From DAOUAJ01 sp034433615 (GTDB lineage Bacteria; Chloroflexota; Anaerolineae; DUEN01): a stretch of 11,344 bases of DNA. The stretch is from assembly GCA_034433615.1 (NCBI GenBank), contig DAOUAJ010000272.1, positions 1-11,344 of the forward strand, in the 5' to 3' direction. Shown piece by piece: positions 6,361 to 11,344 of this stretch (positions are counted from its first letter, which is position 1; each line of letters begins with the position of its first letter). The notes beneath the pieces are model-generated. The model saw nothing but the letters and a program-made list of their open reading frames with translations, did no database searches and was not told where the DNA came from. Both the position numbers and the translations under genes were made by a program.

Positions 6361-6495
6361 GCGGTCAGCGGTCAGCAGTTAGCCATTAGCTTTTAGCGGT
6401 TAGCCTTTGGCTCTTAGCGAACGTCCGCTGGTTAGCCGCTCCTGGGGCTAATCGCTAACAGCTTATTGCTAACCGCTAATAGCTATCCGCTCACC
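6356..6495. repeat. Heptad inverted-repeat array 1 (word TTAGC / GCTAA)
   Basis: The spacer after ilvB is almost entirely words that recur every 7 bases. On the left, AGC occurs at 6360, 6367, 6374, 6381, 6388, 6395, 6402 and 6416 (GGC at 6409), most often as NNTTAGC. On the right, GCT occurs at 6447, 6454, 6461, 6468, 6475, 6482 and 6489, mostly as GCTAANN. The two halves are imperfectly complementary and fold back around a centre of about 28 bases. The two variable positions differ from heptad to heptad. The first heptad includes the ilvB stop codon. No U-tract follows. Function unknown; see findings. Confidence 0.85.
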
Positions 6496-6548
6496 ATCGC
6501 AAGCAGTGAATCCTTTGGTTTGAGTGAAAACGTGCGGGGGTAGAGCAG

Positions 6549-7100
6549 ATGAAACATACCGTGATCGCCTGGATGGAAGATAAACCCGGTGTCCTGAACC
6601 GGGTGGCAGGCCTGTTTCGCCGGCGCAACTTCAACATTGATAGCCTGGCTGTCGGACACAGTGAGACACCCGGCATCAGCCGCATGACTTTCGTCGTAGA
6701 TGGCGATGACCGTATGGTGGATCAATCCATCAAGCAACTGGAAAAGTTGATTAATGTCACCCGCGTCGAGAACGTGACCGACCGGCCGGCGGTGATCCGC
6801 GAGCTGGCGTTGATTCGGGTTAAGGCGACGGGTGCCCAACGCTCGGAGATCGTCCAACTGGCGGACATTTTTCGCGCCCACATTGTGGACGTGGCACTGG
6901 ATTCGTTGGTGGTGGAGATCACCGGCCCTGAGAGCCGGGTAAACTCTCTGGTCAGTCTCTTGAACCATTTTGGCATTCTGGAGATGGTGCGCACGGGACG
7001 GGTGGCGATGGTGCGCGGCAGTGGCAGCGTCACGCAGGACCGGGAGTTGACCCCCGGCTGGGGGCAAAATGGCGGCAATGGCGTGATGCGTAAGACGTGA
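6549..7100 (+). CDS. ilvN: Acetolactate synthase small regulatory subunit
   Basis: Regulatory partner of IlvB: it stimulates the catalytic subunit and normally carries feedback inhibition by valine or another branched-chain amino acid. 183 residues, slightly longer than the common 160-175. The N-terminal ACT domain (about 3-75) has 'MEDKPGVLNRVAGLFRRRNFNIDSL', the family signature at the effector-binding site. The C-terminal small-subunit domain follows (about 85-160, with 'RSEIVQLADIFRAHIVDV'). The tail after about residue 158 is rich in Gly and Asn, and its last codons, including the TGA stop, lie inside heptad array 2, so the extra length may come from repeat sequence. GGGGG about 10 bases upstream is the ribosome site. 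It is 188 bp from ilvB, separated by array 1. Confidence 0.96.
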   Translation: MKHTVIAWMEDKPGVLNRVAGLFRRRNFNIDSLAVGHSETPGISRMTFVVDGDDRMVDQSIKQLEKLINVTRVENVTDRPAVIRELALIRVKATGAQRSEIVQLADIFRAHIVDVALDSLVVEITGPESRVNSLVSLLNHFGILEMVRTGRVAMVRGSGSVTQDRELTPGWGQNGGNGVMRKT

Positions 7101-7149
7101 GACGCGAAGGTGCCTCTCGTGTGTTGCGTTTTACGAATTACGTTTTAGA
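7081..7149. repeat. Heptad inverted-repeat array 2 (word (A/G)CGTNA)
   Basis: On the left, CGT occurs at 7082, 7089 and 7096 and CGC at 7103, an exact 7-base period. After a short centre (about 7109-7124) the opposite strand's words appear: GCG at 7126, ACG at 7133 and ACG at 7140, again every 7 bases, then TAG at 7147. The halves are imperfectly complementary, for example GCGTAAG on the left against the complement ACGTAAT of the right arm. The ilvN stop codon TGA (7098-7100) is inside the third heptad. Confidence 0.75.
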
Positions 7150-7185
7150 CTTGATCACCGAGCACAGCAAAGGAGAGACGCAGGC

Positions 7186-8187
7186 ATGGCAAAACTCTAC
7201 TATGACGCAGATGCAGACCTGGGGCGGCTGGCCGGCAAGAAGGTCGCCGTCATCGGGTACGGCAGCCAGGGCCATGCCCACGCCCTGAATCTGAGGGACA
7301 GCGGCGTGGACGTGCGGGTGGGGCTTTACAAAGGCTCCAAGTCGTGGGGCCAGGCCGAGGGGGCGGGATTGACGGTGAAGCCCGTAGCCGAAGCGGCCGC
7401 CGAGGCTGATTTCATCATGATGCTCATCCCGGACACGGTCCAACCCAAGGTTTACAAAGAGTCCATCGAGTCTGGGTTGACGCCGGGTAAGACTCTGATG
7501 TTCGCTCACGGGTTCAACATCCGCTATGGGCAGATCCAGCCCCCGGACTTCGTGGACGTGAGCATGGTCGCGCCCAAGGCGCCGGGACATCGTGTGCGCG
7601 AGATTTTCATGGAAGGCGGCGGCACTCCGGGCTTGCTGGCCATCTATCGGGATGTGAGCGGCCAGGCCAAGCAGAACGCGCTGGCTTACGCTAAGGGGAT
7701 CGGCTGCACCCGTGCCGGCGTGATCGAGACCACCTTCGCTGAGGAGACGGAGACTGACCTCTTCGGCGAGCAAGCGGTGTTGTGCGGCGGGGTCAGCGCG
7801 CTGATCAAGGCCGGCTTCGAGACCCTCGTCAACGCCGGGTATCAGCCGGAGATCGCCTATTTTGAGTGCCTGCACGAACTGAAGCTGATCGTAGACCTGA
7901 TCTACCAAGGCGGCCTCAGCTACATGCGCTATTCGGTGTCTGATACAGCCGAGCACGGCGACTACACGGCCGGCCCCAAGATCATCACCGAGGAGGTGCG
8001 TCGCAACATGCAGAAGCTCCTGGCGGACATCCAGAGCGGCGCCTACGCCGAGGAGTGGATCGAGGAGAACGCCAAAGGCCGGCCGTGGTTCAATCAAATG
8101 CGAGAGGCAGAGCGGCATCAGCAGATTGAAGAAGTGGGCCGCCGACTGCGGGCCATGATGCCGTGGATGAATCCAAAGGAAGTTTAG
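7186..8187 (+). CDS. ilvC: Ketol-acid reductoisomerase, class I (NADP+)
   Basis: Converts 2-acetolactate (or 2-aceto-2-hydroxybutyrate) to the 2,3-dihydroxy acid by Mg2+-dependent isomerisation and NADPH reduction, step two of Val/Leu/Ile synthesis. 333 residues, normal for the short class I form. The nucleotide fold starts with 'VIGYGSQGHAHALNL' (Gly24, Gly26, Gly29). The following loop 'LYKGSKS' has Ser51 and Ser53, the phosphate-gripping type that favours NADPH. Metal and substrate residues are all in place: Asp191 and Glu195 in 'DLFGEQAVLCGG', Glu227 and Glu231 in 'YFECLHELKLIVDLIYQGG', Ser252 in 'SVSDTAEHG'; His108 is the conserved active-site His. AAAGGAG about 10 bases before the ATG is a good ribosome site. 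Its TAG stop is part of the first heptad of the split array 3. Confidence 0.97.
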   Translation: MAKLYYDADADLGRLAGKKVAVIGYGSQGHAHALNLRDSGVDVRVGLYKGSKSWGQAEGAGLTVKPVAEAAAEADFIMMLIPDTVQPKVYKESIESGLTPGKTLMFAHGFNIRYGQIQPPDFVDVSMVAPKAPGHRVREIFMEGGGTPGLLAIYRDVSGQAKQNALAYAKGIGCTRAGVIETTFAEETETDLFGEQAVLCGGVSALIKAGFETLVNAGYQPEIAYFECLHELKLIVDLIYQGGLSYMRYSVSDTAEHGDYTAGPKIITEEVRRNMQKLLADIQSGAYAEEWIEENAKGRPWFNQMREAERHQQIEEVGRRLRAMMPWMNPKEV

Positions 8188-8216
8188 CCGTCAGCGGTCA
8201 GCCATCAGCTTTGAGC
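8182..8216. repeat. Heptad array 3, left arm (word TCAGC)
   Basis: AGC occurs at 8186, 8193, 8200, 8207 and 8214, exactly every 7 bases; the words are mainly NNTCAGC. The first word includes the ilvC stop codon. The arm overlaps the 3' end of the antisense four-helix-bundle gene, whose last residues (ADG) and stop it encodes. It shares CAGCGGTCAGC with the beginning of array 1. The inverted counterpart is at 8619-8653. Confidence 0.8.
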
Positions 8217-8557
8217 TTGCGGATGAACGAGGTCAACATGCGCTTGACCTGGGTAACATCACCGCTCAAAGCCTCATAATCTGAGTTAGTGAGCAGACCA
8301 AGATCACGGACAAGCAGTAAATGGTATTCCAGCTCGCTGGCTGATCCCAGAGAGATTCGTAGAAAGTGCGCGAGCTCAGCATTTCCTTCTCTGCCGCAAC
8401 CTTCTGCGATGTTGGCGGGGATGGAGGCGGCGGCACGACGGATCTGACTGGCAAGTCCGTACATCTCTTCTTTGGGAAACGCGGCAGTAGCCTTATAGAT
8501 GGCAAGCACAAGCTGGTGAGCTTTCTGCCATACCATTAACATCTTAAAGTCTCGCAT
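8198..8557 (-). CDS. Four-helix-bundle protein (23S rRNA intervening-sequence protein / Avd-like family)
   Basis: A small protein of 119 residues on the minus strand, opposite to the operon. I chose the ATG at 8557 because AAGGAGG (minus strand, 8562-8568) lies 4 bases before it; an upstream in-frame ATG at 8599 lacks a ribosome site. The sequence matches the family pattern well: 'VWQKAHQLVLAIYKAT' (helix 1), 'FPKEEMYGLASQIRRAAASIPANIAEG' (about 27-53, the signature), 'HFLRISLGSASELEYHLLLVRDLGLL' (helix 3), and a basic C-terminus. Relatives are encoded in 23S rRNA intervening sequences and as the accessory protein (Avd) of diversity-generating retroelements; most stand alone with unknown function, probably as oligomers that bind nucleic acid. 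No reverse transcriptase or rRNA is visible here. It interrupts ilvC-leuA and is bracketed by inverted heptad repeats, which suggests that it was inserted. Confidence 0.9.
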   Translation of the reverse strand: MRDFKMLMVWQKAHQLVLAIYKATAAFPKEEMYGLASQIRRAAASIPANIAEGCGREGNAELAHFLRISLGSASELEYHLLLVRDLGLLTNSDYEALSGDVTQVKRMLTSFIRKLKADG

Positions 8558-8618
8558 GGCGCCTCCTTCCTGGGGTGTAATATCGGCACAGCGAGTCACC
8601 AGGCGATGACGGTAAATA

Positions 8619-8653
8619 GCTGAAAGCTGACCGCTGAAAGCTGATAGCTGTGA
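8619..8653. repeat. Heptad array 3, right arm (word GCTGA)
   Basis: GCT occurs at 8619, 8626, 8633, 8640 and 8647, exactly every 7 bases, mostly as GCTGANN. Five words here mirror the five of the left arm at 8182-8216 on the opposite strand; the reverse complement of GCTGACCGCTGA (8626-8637) gives TCAGCGGTCAGC, which is present in the left arm at 8191-8202. The two arms enclose the whole four-helix-bundle gene. Confidence 0.8.
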
Positions 8654-8758
8654 AAGGGGGTGATGGGCGTGGCGGACGATGGCCTTGCTGATCTTGGTGA
8701 CCTTGCGGAGTTAAGCGGACTTTGGCGAAACGGCGCGCGGCCTGCCGCCGCGGCCATC

Positions 8759-8864
8759 GAGGGAGTAATGAGTAACGAGGTAACAAGGCACCGAGGAATC
8801 GAAACCTCGTTGCCTCAGCACCTCATTACTCGTTGCCTCGTTGCTCGTTACTCGTTGCTCTGAA
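8759..8864. repeat. Heptad/octad inverted-repeat array 4 (word GAGTAAC / CTCGTTR)
   Basis: On the left, GAG occurs at 8763, 8770, 8777 and 8793 (AAG at 8785), in steps of 7 or 8. On the right, CTC occurs at 8806, 8814, 8822, 8829, 8837, 8844, 8851 and 8858, in steps of 8, 8, 7, 8, 7, 7, 7. GAGTAATGAG (8763-8772) is exactly complementary to CTCATTACTC (8822-8831), and CGAGG (8792-8796) to CCTCG (8805-8809), so it folds into a long imperfect hairpin ending right before the leuA ribosome site. It uses a different word from arrays 1-3. Confidence 0.8.
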
Positions 8865-8879
8865 GGAAAGGAGACCCCC

Positions 8880-10589
8880 ATGAAGCGCGATGGTTCAGAA
8901 GAAACAACCGAAGTAGACGTAGAGGATGACGTTCAAGGCACTGTGCTGATCTTTGACACCACCCTACGGGATGGTGAGCAGTCACCTGGTGCCACGTTGC
9001 ATCTGAACGAAAAGTTGGAGATCGCCCGCCAACTCAGCCGGCTGGGCGTAGACATCATTGAGGCCGGCTTCCCGGCCGCCTCCCCGGGCGATCTGGAGGC
9101 AGTACAGCGCATCGCTCAGACGGTAGGCAACGATCTGGACGATCGGTTACAAGGACGGCCCCCCACTATTGCTGGCCTGGCCCGCTGCAATCGGGATGAC
9201 ATTAACAAGGCCTGGGAAGCGGTCAGACTGGCGGCTTTCCCCCGCATTCACACCTTCATTGCCACATCCGACATCCATATGGAGCACAAGTTGCGGATGA
9301 CCCGCGAGCAGGTGCTCGAACGCACCCGGGAGATGGTTGCGTACGCCAAACATTACTGCGATGACATCGAGTTCAGCCCGGAGGATGCGGGGCGCTCGGA
9401 CCCCGAGTTCCTGTATCAGGTGCTGGCTGTCGCCATCGAGGCGGGCGCGACCACATTGAACATTCCGGACACGGTAGGTTACACCACGCCGGACGAGTTC
9501 GGCGCGCTGATCGCGGGCATCATGCGGAACGTCCCCGGCATTGAGAAGGTCATCGTGTCCACGCATTGCCACGACGACCTGGGGCTGGCGGTGGCTAACT
9601 CTCTGGCCGGTGTGCGGGCCGGCGCTCGCCAGGTAGAATGTACCATCAACGGCATCGGCGAGCGGGCCGGCAACGCCGCGCTGGAGGAGATTGTGATGGC
9701 GTTGTACGTGCGTCGGCCTTTCTACCACCTGCGCACCAACATCATCACCAGCGAGATCCATCGCACCAGCGATATGGTCTCCCGCTACACCGGCATGTTG
9801 ATCCAGCCGAACAAGGCCATCGTCGGGGCCAACGCCTTCGCTCACGAGGCGGGCATCCACCAGGATGGCATCCTCAAGCACAAGCGCACCTACGAGATCA
9901 TGGATGCGTCCACCGTGGGGGTGAGCGAGAGCCGTCTGGTGCTGGGCAAACATTCCGGCCGGCACGCCTTCCGCGCCAAGCTGGAGGCGATGGGGTATCG
10001 CCTGGAGCCGGAAGAACTCAACCAGGTATTCCAGCGCTTTAAGGAACTGGCCGACAAAAAGAAGGTGGTGACTGACGCTGACCTGGAGGCCATCGTGTCC
10101 GACCGGCTATATCAGCCACCGGAAACTTTCGTGCTGGAGAGGGCACAGGTCCAATGCGGCCATCCCAGCATCCCTACTGCCGTGGTGCAGCTCCGGCGCG
10201 TAGCTGATGGTGCAGTGTTCAGGGAGGCCGGGTTCGGCACGGGGCCGGTGGATGCGGTCTACCAGGCCATCAACCGCGTCGTGGGTGTGCCCAACAAGCT
10301 CAACGAGTTCAGCATCCAGGCGATCACGGAAGGCATGGACGCGGTGGGTGACGTGACCATCCGCATCGAGGCTGTAGAGCCGGTCGGATCGCAAGAGAGT
10401 GCGCTGGGTGGCCGTGGACGGCGAATCTTCACCGGCCGTGGTGTAGACACGGACATTGTGATGGCCAGCGCCAAGGCGTATATGCAGGCGCTGAACAAGC
10501 TCTTGGCTGCCCGGCAGGAGGCTGAATCCAGCATGGCAGCCGCCGCCAGTGCTGCGACGCCTGTGCTGAACCGCAGCAACGCTGTGTAG
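8880..10589 (+). CDS. leuA: 2-isopropylmalate synthase
   Basis: Condenses acetyl-CoA with 2-oxoisovalerate to 2-isopropylmalate, the committed step of leucine synthesis. 569 residues from ATG 8880, chosen because GGAAAGGAG (8865-8873) precedes it by 6 bases; an in-frame start further upstream would be encoded by array 4. The catalytic TIM barrel opens with 'DTTLRDGEQSPG' (26-37; metal ligand Asp31). 'STHCHDDLGLAVANSL' gives metal ligands His229 and His231, and 'TINGIGERAGNAALEE' contains Asn265. The C-terminal LeuA regulatory domain (about 430-550) carries leucine feedback in this family. It is somewhat longer than the common 510-530 residues because of an acidic N-terminal extension (about 1-20), a segment 'GNDLDDRLQGRPP' (83-95) and a Ala-rich tail. 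No leuB, leuC or leuD follows. Confidence 0.96.
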   Translation: MKRDGSEETTEVDVEDDVQGTVLIFDTTLRDGEQSPGATLHLNEKLEIARQLSRLGVDIIEAGFPAASPGDLEAVQRIAQTVGNDLDDRLQGRPPTIAGLARCNRDDINKAWEAVRLAAFPRIHTFIATSDIHMEHKLRMTREQVLERTREMVAYAKHYCDDIEFSPEDAGRSDPEFLYQVLAVAIEAGATTLNIPDTVGYTTPDEFGALIAGIMRNVPGIEKVIVSTHCHDDLGLAVANSLAGVRAGARQVECTINGIGERAGNAALEEIVMALYVRRPFYHLRTNIITSEIHRTSDMVSRYTGMLIQPNKAIVGANAFAHEAGIHQDGILKHKRTYEIMDASTVGVSESRLVLGKHSGRHAFRAKLEAMGYRLEPEELNQVFQRFKELADKKKVVTDADLEAIVSDRLYQPPETFVLERAQVQCGHPSIPTAVVQLRRVADGAVFREAGFGTGPVDAVYQAINRVVGVPNKLNEFSIQAITEGMDAVGDVTIRIEAVEPVGSQESALGGRGRRIFTGRGVDTDIVMASAKAYMQALNKLLAARQEAESSMAAAASAATPVLNRSNAV

Positions 10590-10933
10590 CGTCGTGGAAT
10601 GAATGGGCTTGCCTTCCCCCACAGGCCCAGCAGATCTGACCGATCTTGGTTAGGATAGATAGGTTGGGCGTCTCGGTAGACCGCAACCATTGGGGAGGCC
10701 TGGAGGGGCAGCCCCTCCAGAAACCCTCCTTTCCAGCCTTTTGCCTGCTTCACTCGGCATAGGTCCGCCGGATCAGGCCGAGAACAGGCAGGTAAGAGGT
10801 AAAAAAGAGTTTCCACGGAGGGAGTTCCCTCTGTACCTCCCCAAGTTGGCTAGAGCAGCGATCTATGTCCGGACGCAAAAGCGCTCTCTTGTGGTCTACT
10901 AGGTCTTGAACATAGTGGGGGAGGGTTGGGAAT
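10590..10933. other. Structured intergenic region between leuA and gltB-like gene
   Basis: No convincing gene in 344 bp. Hairpins seen: TGGGCTTG (10604-10611) with CAGGCCCA (10622-10629), one G-U pair, no U-tract; CTGGAGGGGC (10700-10709) with GCCCCTCCAG (10711-10720), a perfect dyad with one central base and no U-tract. Then from 10742 on there are several nested stems described as a separate feature. A clear intrinsic terminator for the ilv operon is missing, so readthrough into the next gene is possible. I found no promoter that matches the consensus well. Confidence 0.5.
10742..10896 (+). ncRNA. Candidate structured 5' leader of the gltB-like gene
   Basis: Three consecutive foldable units lie just upstream of the gltB-like start. 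(1) TGCCT (10742-10746) with AGGCA (10786-10790) encloses CTCGGC (10753-10758) with GCCGAG (10777-10782). (2) GAGGTA (10796-10801) with TACCTC (10834-10839) encloses ACGGAGGGA (10815-10823) with TCCCTCTGT (10826-10834, one wobble; the ends compete for one base). (3) AGAGC (about 10852) with GCTCT (about 10892). It matches no riboswitch class I know; I specifically see no glutamine-riboswitch core. It could equally be unconstrained GC-rich sequence. Confidence 0.25.
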
Positions 10934-11344
10934 ATGGATACATCGGTGAGTCGGTTGTCTGGCGAAAGCGACCTTAACCGTCTTCGACGTGAATTGCGCG
11001 ATGTGAACGAATTGGCTGAGCACGATGCCTGTGCCATCATTTGCAACATCCGCAAAGAGGGGTGGGCTTCTCACGGCAACGTCAAGCGTACGCTGGAGGC
11101 GTTGCGCAAGATGGGGCATCGCACCGGCGATGTCAACGGTGAAGGAGATGGTTGCGGGATTCAAACCGATATTCCCCGTCGTCTGTGGGCGGATTATCTG
11201 GAGCGGGCGGGCAAACCGCGTTGGCTGGCCGAGGATCGGCGCTTCTTCGTCGGCCATCTGCTCATCCCCTGCGAGCAGCGCGCCAACGCCTGGGCTCTGA
11301 AAGATCGGGTGATTGCGCTGATCCAGGAAGCTGGTTTTGATCTG
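10934..11344 (+). CDS. gltB: Glutamate synthase large-subunit-like protein, N-terminal amidotransferase part, 3' partial
   Basis: 137 codons from ATG 10934 are open to the end of the window; GGGGGAGGG (10917-10925) precedes the ATG by 8 bases, and an in-frame stop (10913-10915) excludes a longer start. The visible part matches the class II glutamine amidotransferase domain of glutamate synthase: 'EHDACAIICNIRKEGWASHGNVKRTLEAL' and then 'RTGDVNGEGDGCGIQTDIPRRLW'. In this family an N-terminal propeptide is cut off to expose a nucleophilic Cys; here that would be Cys33, after a 32-residue propeptide, long for its kind. The enzyme releases ammonia from glutamine and makes glutamate from 2-oxoglutarate, the amino donor for branched-chain transamination. 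The synthase and FMN domains lie outside, so a stand-alone amidotransferase-domain protein cannot be excluded. Confidence 0.8.
   Translation, partial: MDTSVSRLSGESDLNRLRRELRDVNELAEHDACAIICNIRKEGWASHGNVKRTLEALRKMGHRTGDVNGEGDGCGIQTDIPRRLWADYLERAGKPRWLAEDRRFFVGHLLIPCEQRANAWALKDRVIALIQEAGFDL

Larger units (their letters stand above)
8558..8879. other. Spacer before leuA with two repeat arms and a GC-rich core
   Basis: This 322-bp stretch holds the right arm of array 3, then about 100 bp of non-repetitive sequence (8654-8758), then array 4 and the leuA ribosome site. The middle part is GC-rich with a short hairpin-forming GCGGC/GCCGC segment around 8737-8749. It contains an 11-codon Leu-rich frame at 8679-8714 (see findings). 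A longer plus-strand frame with a possible GTG start at 8669 after AAAGGGGG (8653-8660) runs to 8863, but its second half is array 4 and I do not call it a gene. I see no good promoter and no U-tract terminator. Confidence 0.5.

Noticed and set aside
6356..6495. CRISPR array or intrinsic terminator in the ilvB-ilvN spacer
   Set aside because: The unit is only 7 bases with no spacers, the two halves are in opposite orientation, and no U-tract follows; ilvN continues the operon.
7138..8118. 326-codon open frame on the minus strand opposite ilvC
   Set aside because: Antisense shadow of ketol-acid reductoisomerase; no recognisable motifs and no ribosome site supports it.
8198..8557. Diversity-generating retroelement around the Avd-like protein
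   Set aside because: No reverse transcriptase, template repeat or variable repeat is visible in the window; the gene stands alone.
8669..8863. Small plus-strand gene with a possible GTG start after AAAGGGGG
   Set aside because: Half of the product would be encoded by heptad array 4, and the rest resembles nothing known; kept only as a remark on the spacer.
9147..9965. 272-codon open frame on the minus strand opposite leuA
   Set aside because: Antisense shadow of 2-isopropylmalate synthase, with no family resemblance.
10700..10720. Perfect 10-bp dyad as terminator of the ilv-leu operon
   Set aside because: Only one base separates the arms and it is followed by AAACCCTCC, not a U-tract, so I do not call it an intrinsic terminator.
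10690..10902. 70-codon plus-strand frame between leuA and gltB
   Set aside because: It runs through several hairpins, has no ribosome site or recognisable motif, and is Pro/Arg-rich as expected for non-coding GC-rich sequence.

Overview
The window reads as a piece of a GC-rich bacterial chromosome with two gene sets on the + strand. Taxonomy cannot be settled from the sequence alone. The gene content, the GC-rich intergenic hairpins and the short-period intergenic repeats remind me of Chloroflexota, and I hold that only as a weak inference.

Region 1 (1-4288) is the 3' part of a carbohydrate uptake and catabolism operon. It holds the end of an extracellular sugar-binding protein (5' cut by the window), two MalF/MalG-type ABC permeases and a Gfo/Idh/MocA-family NAD(P)-dependent oxidoreductase. 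No ATPase gene is present. The binding protein and the first permease are separated by about 340 bp holding two very GC-rich hairpins; the last three genes are packed 2-4 bp apart.

Region 2 (4285-4635) is a complete transcription-attenuation control region. A near-consensus sigma70-type promoter (TTGACA, 17 bp, TATACT with extended -10 TG) overlaps the stop codon of the oxidoreductase gene. It is followed by a Shine-Dalgarno site, an unlisted 29-codon leader peptide in which 15 residues are Leu, Ile or Val, mutually exclusive RNA pairings, and an intrinsic terminator with a U-tract. Starved for branched-chain aminoacyl-tRNA, a ribosome would stall in the leader and an antiterminator would form; otherwise transcription stops before ilvB.

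Region 3 (4636-10589) is the branched-chain amino acid operon ilvB-ilvN-ilvC-leuA: acetolactate synthase large and small subunits, ketol-acid reductoisomerase and 2-isopropylmalate synthase. All the expected catalytic residues that I checked are present. A small four-helix-bundle gene of the 23S-rRNA-intervening-sequence/Avd type lies antisense between ilvC and leuA.

Every spacer of this operon carries a degenerate inverted repeat built from words repeating every 7 bases. There are four arrays with different words: TTAGC, TCAGC, (A/G)CGTNA and GAGTAAC. In three of them the stop codon of the upstream gene lies inside a heptad. The TCAGC array is split, with five heptads on one side and five inverted heptads on the other side of the four-helix-bundle gene. 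These arrays, together with the attenuator, are the most notable content of the window.

Region 4 (10590-11344) is a 344-bp structured spacer and the first 137 codons of a glutamate synthase large-subunit (GltB-like) gene that runs off the window. It could supply glutamate, the amino donor for the last step of branched-chain amino acid synthesis.
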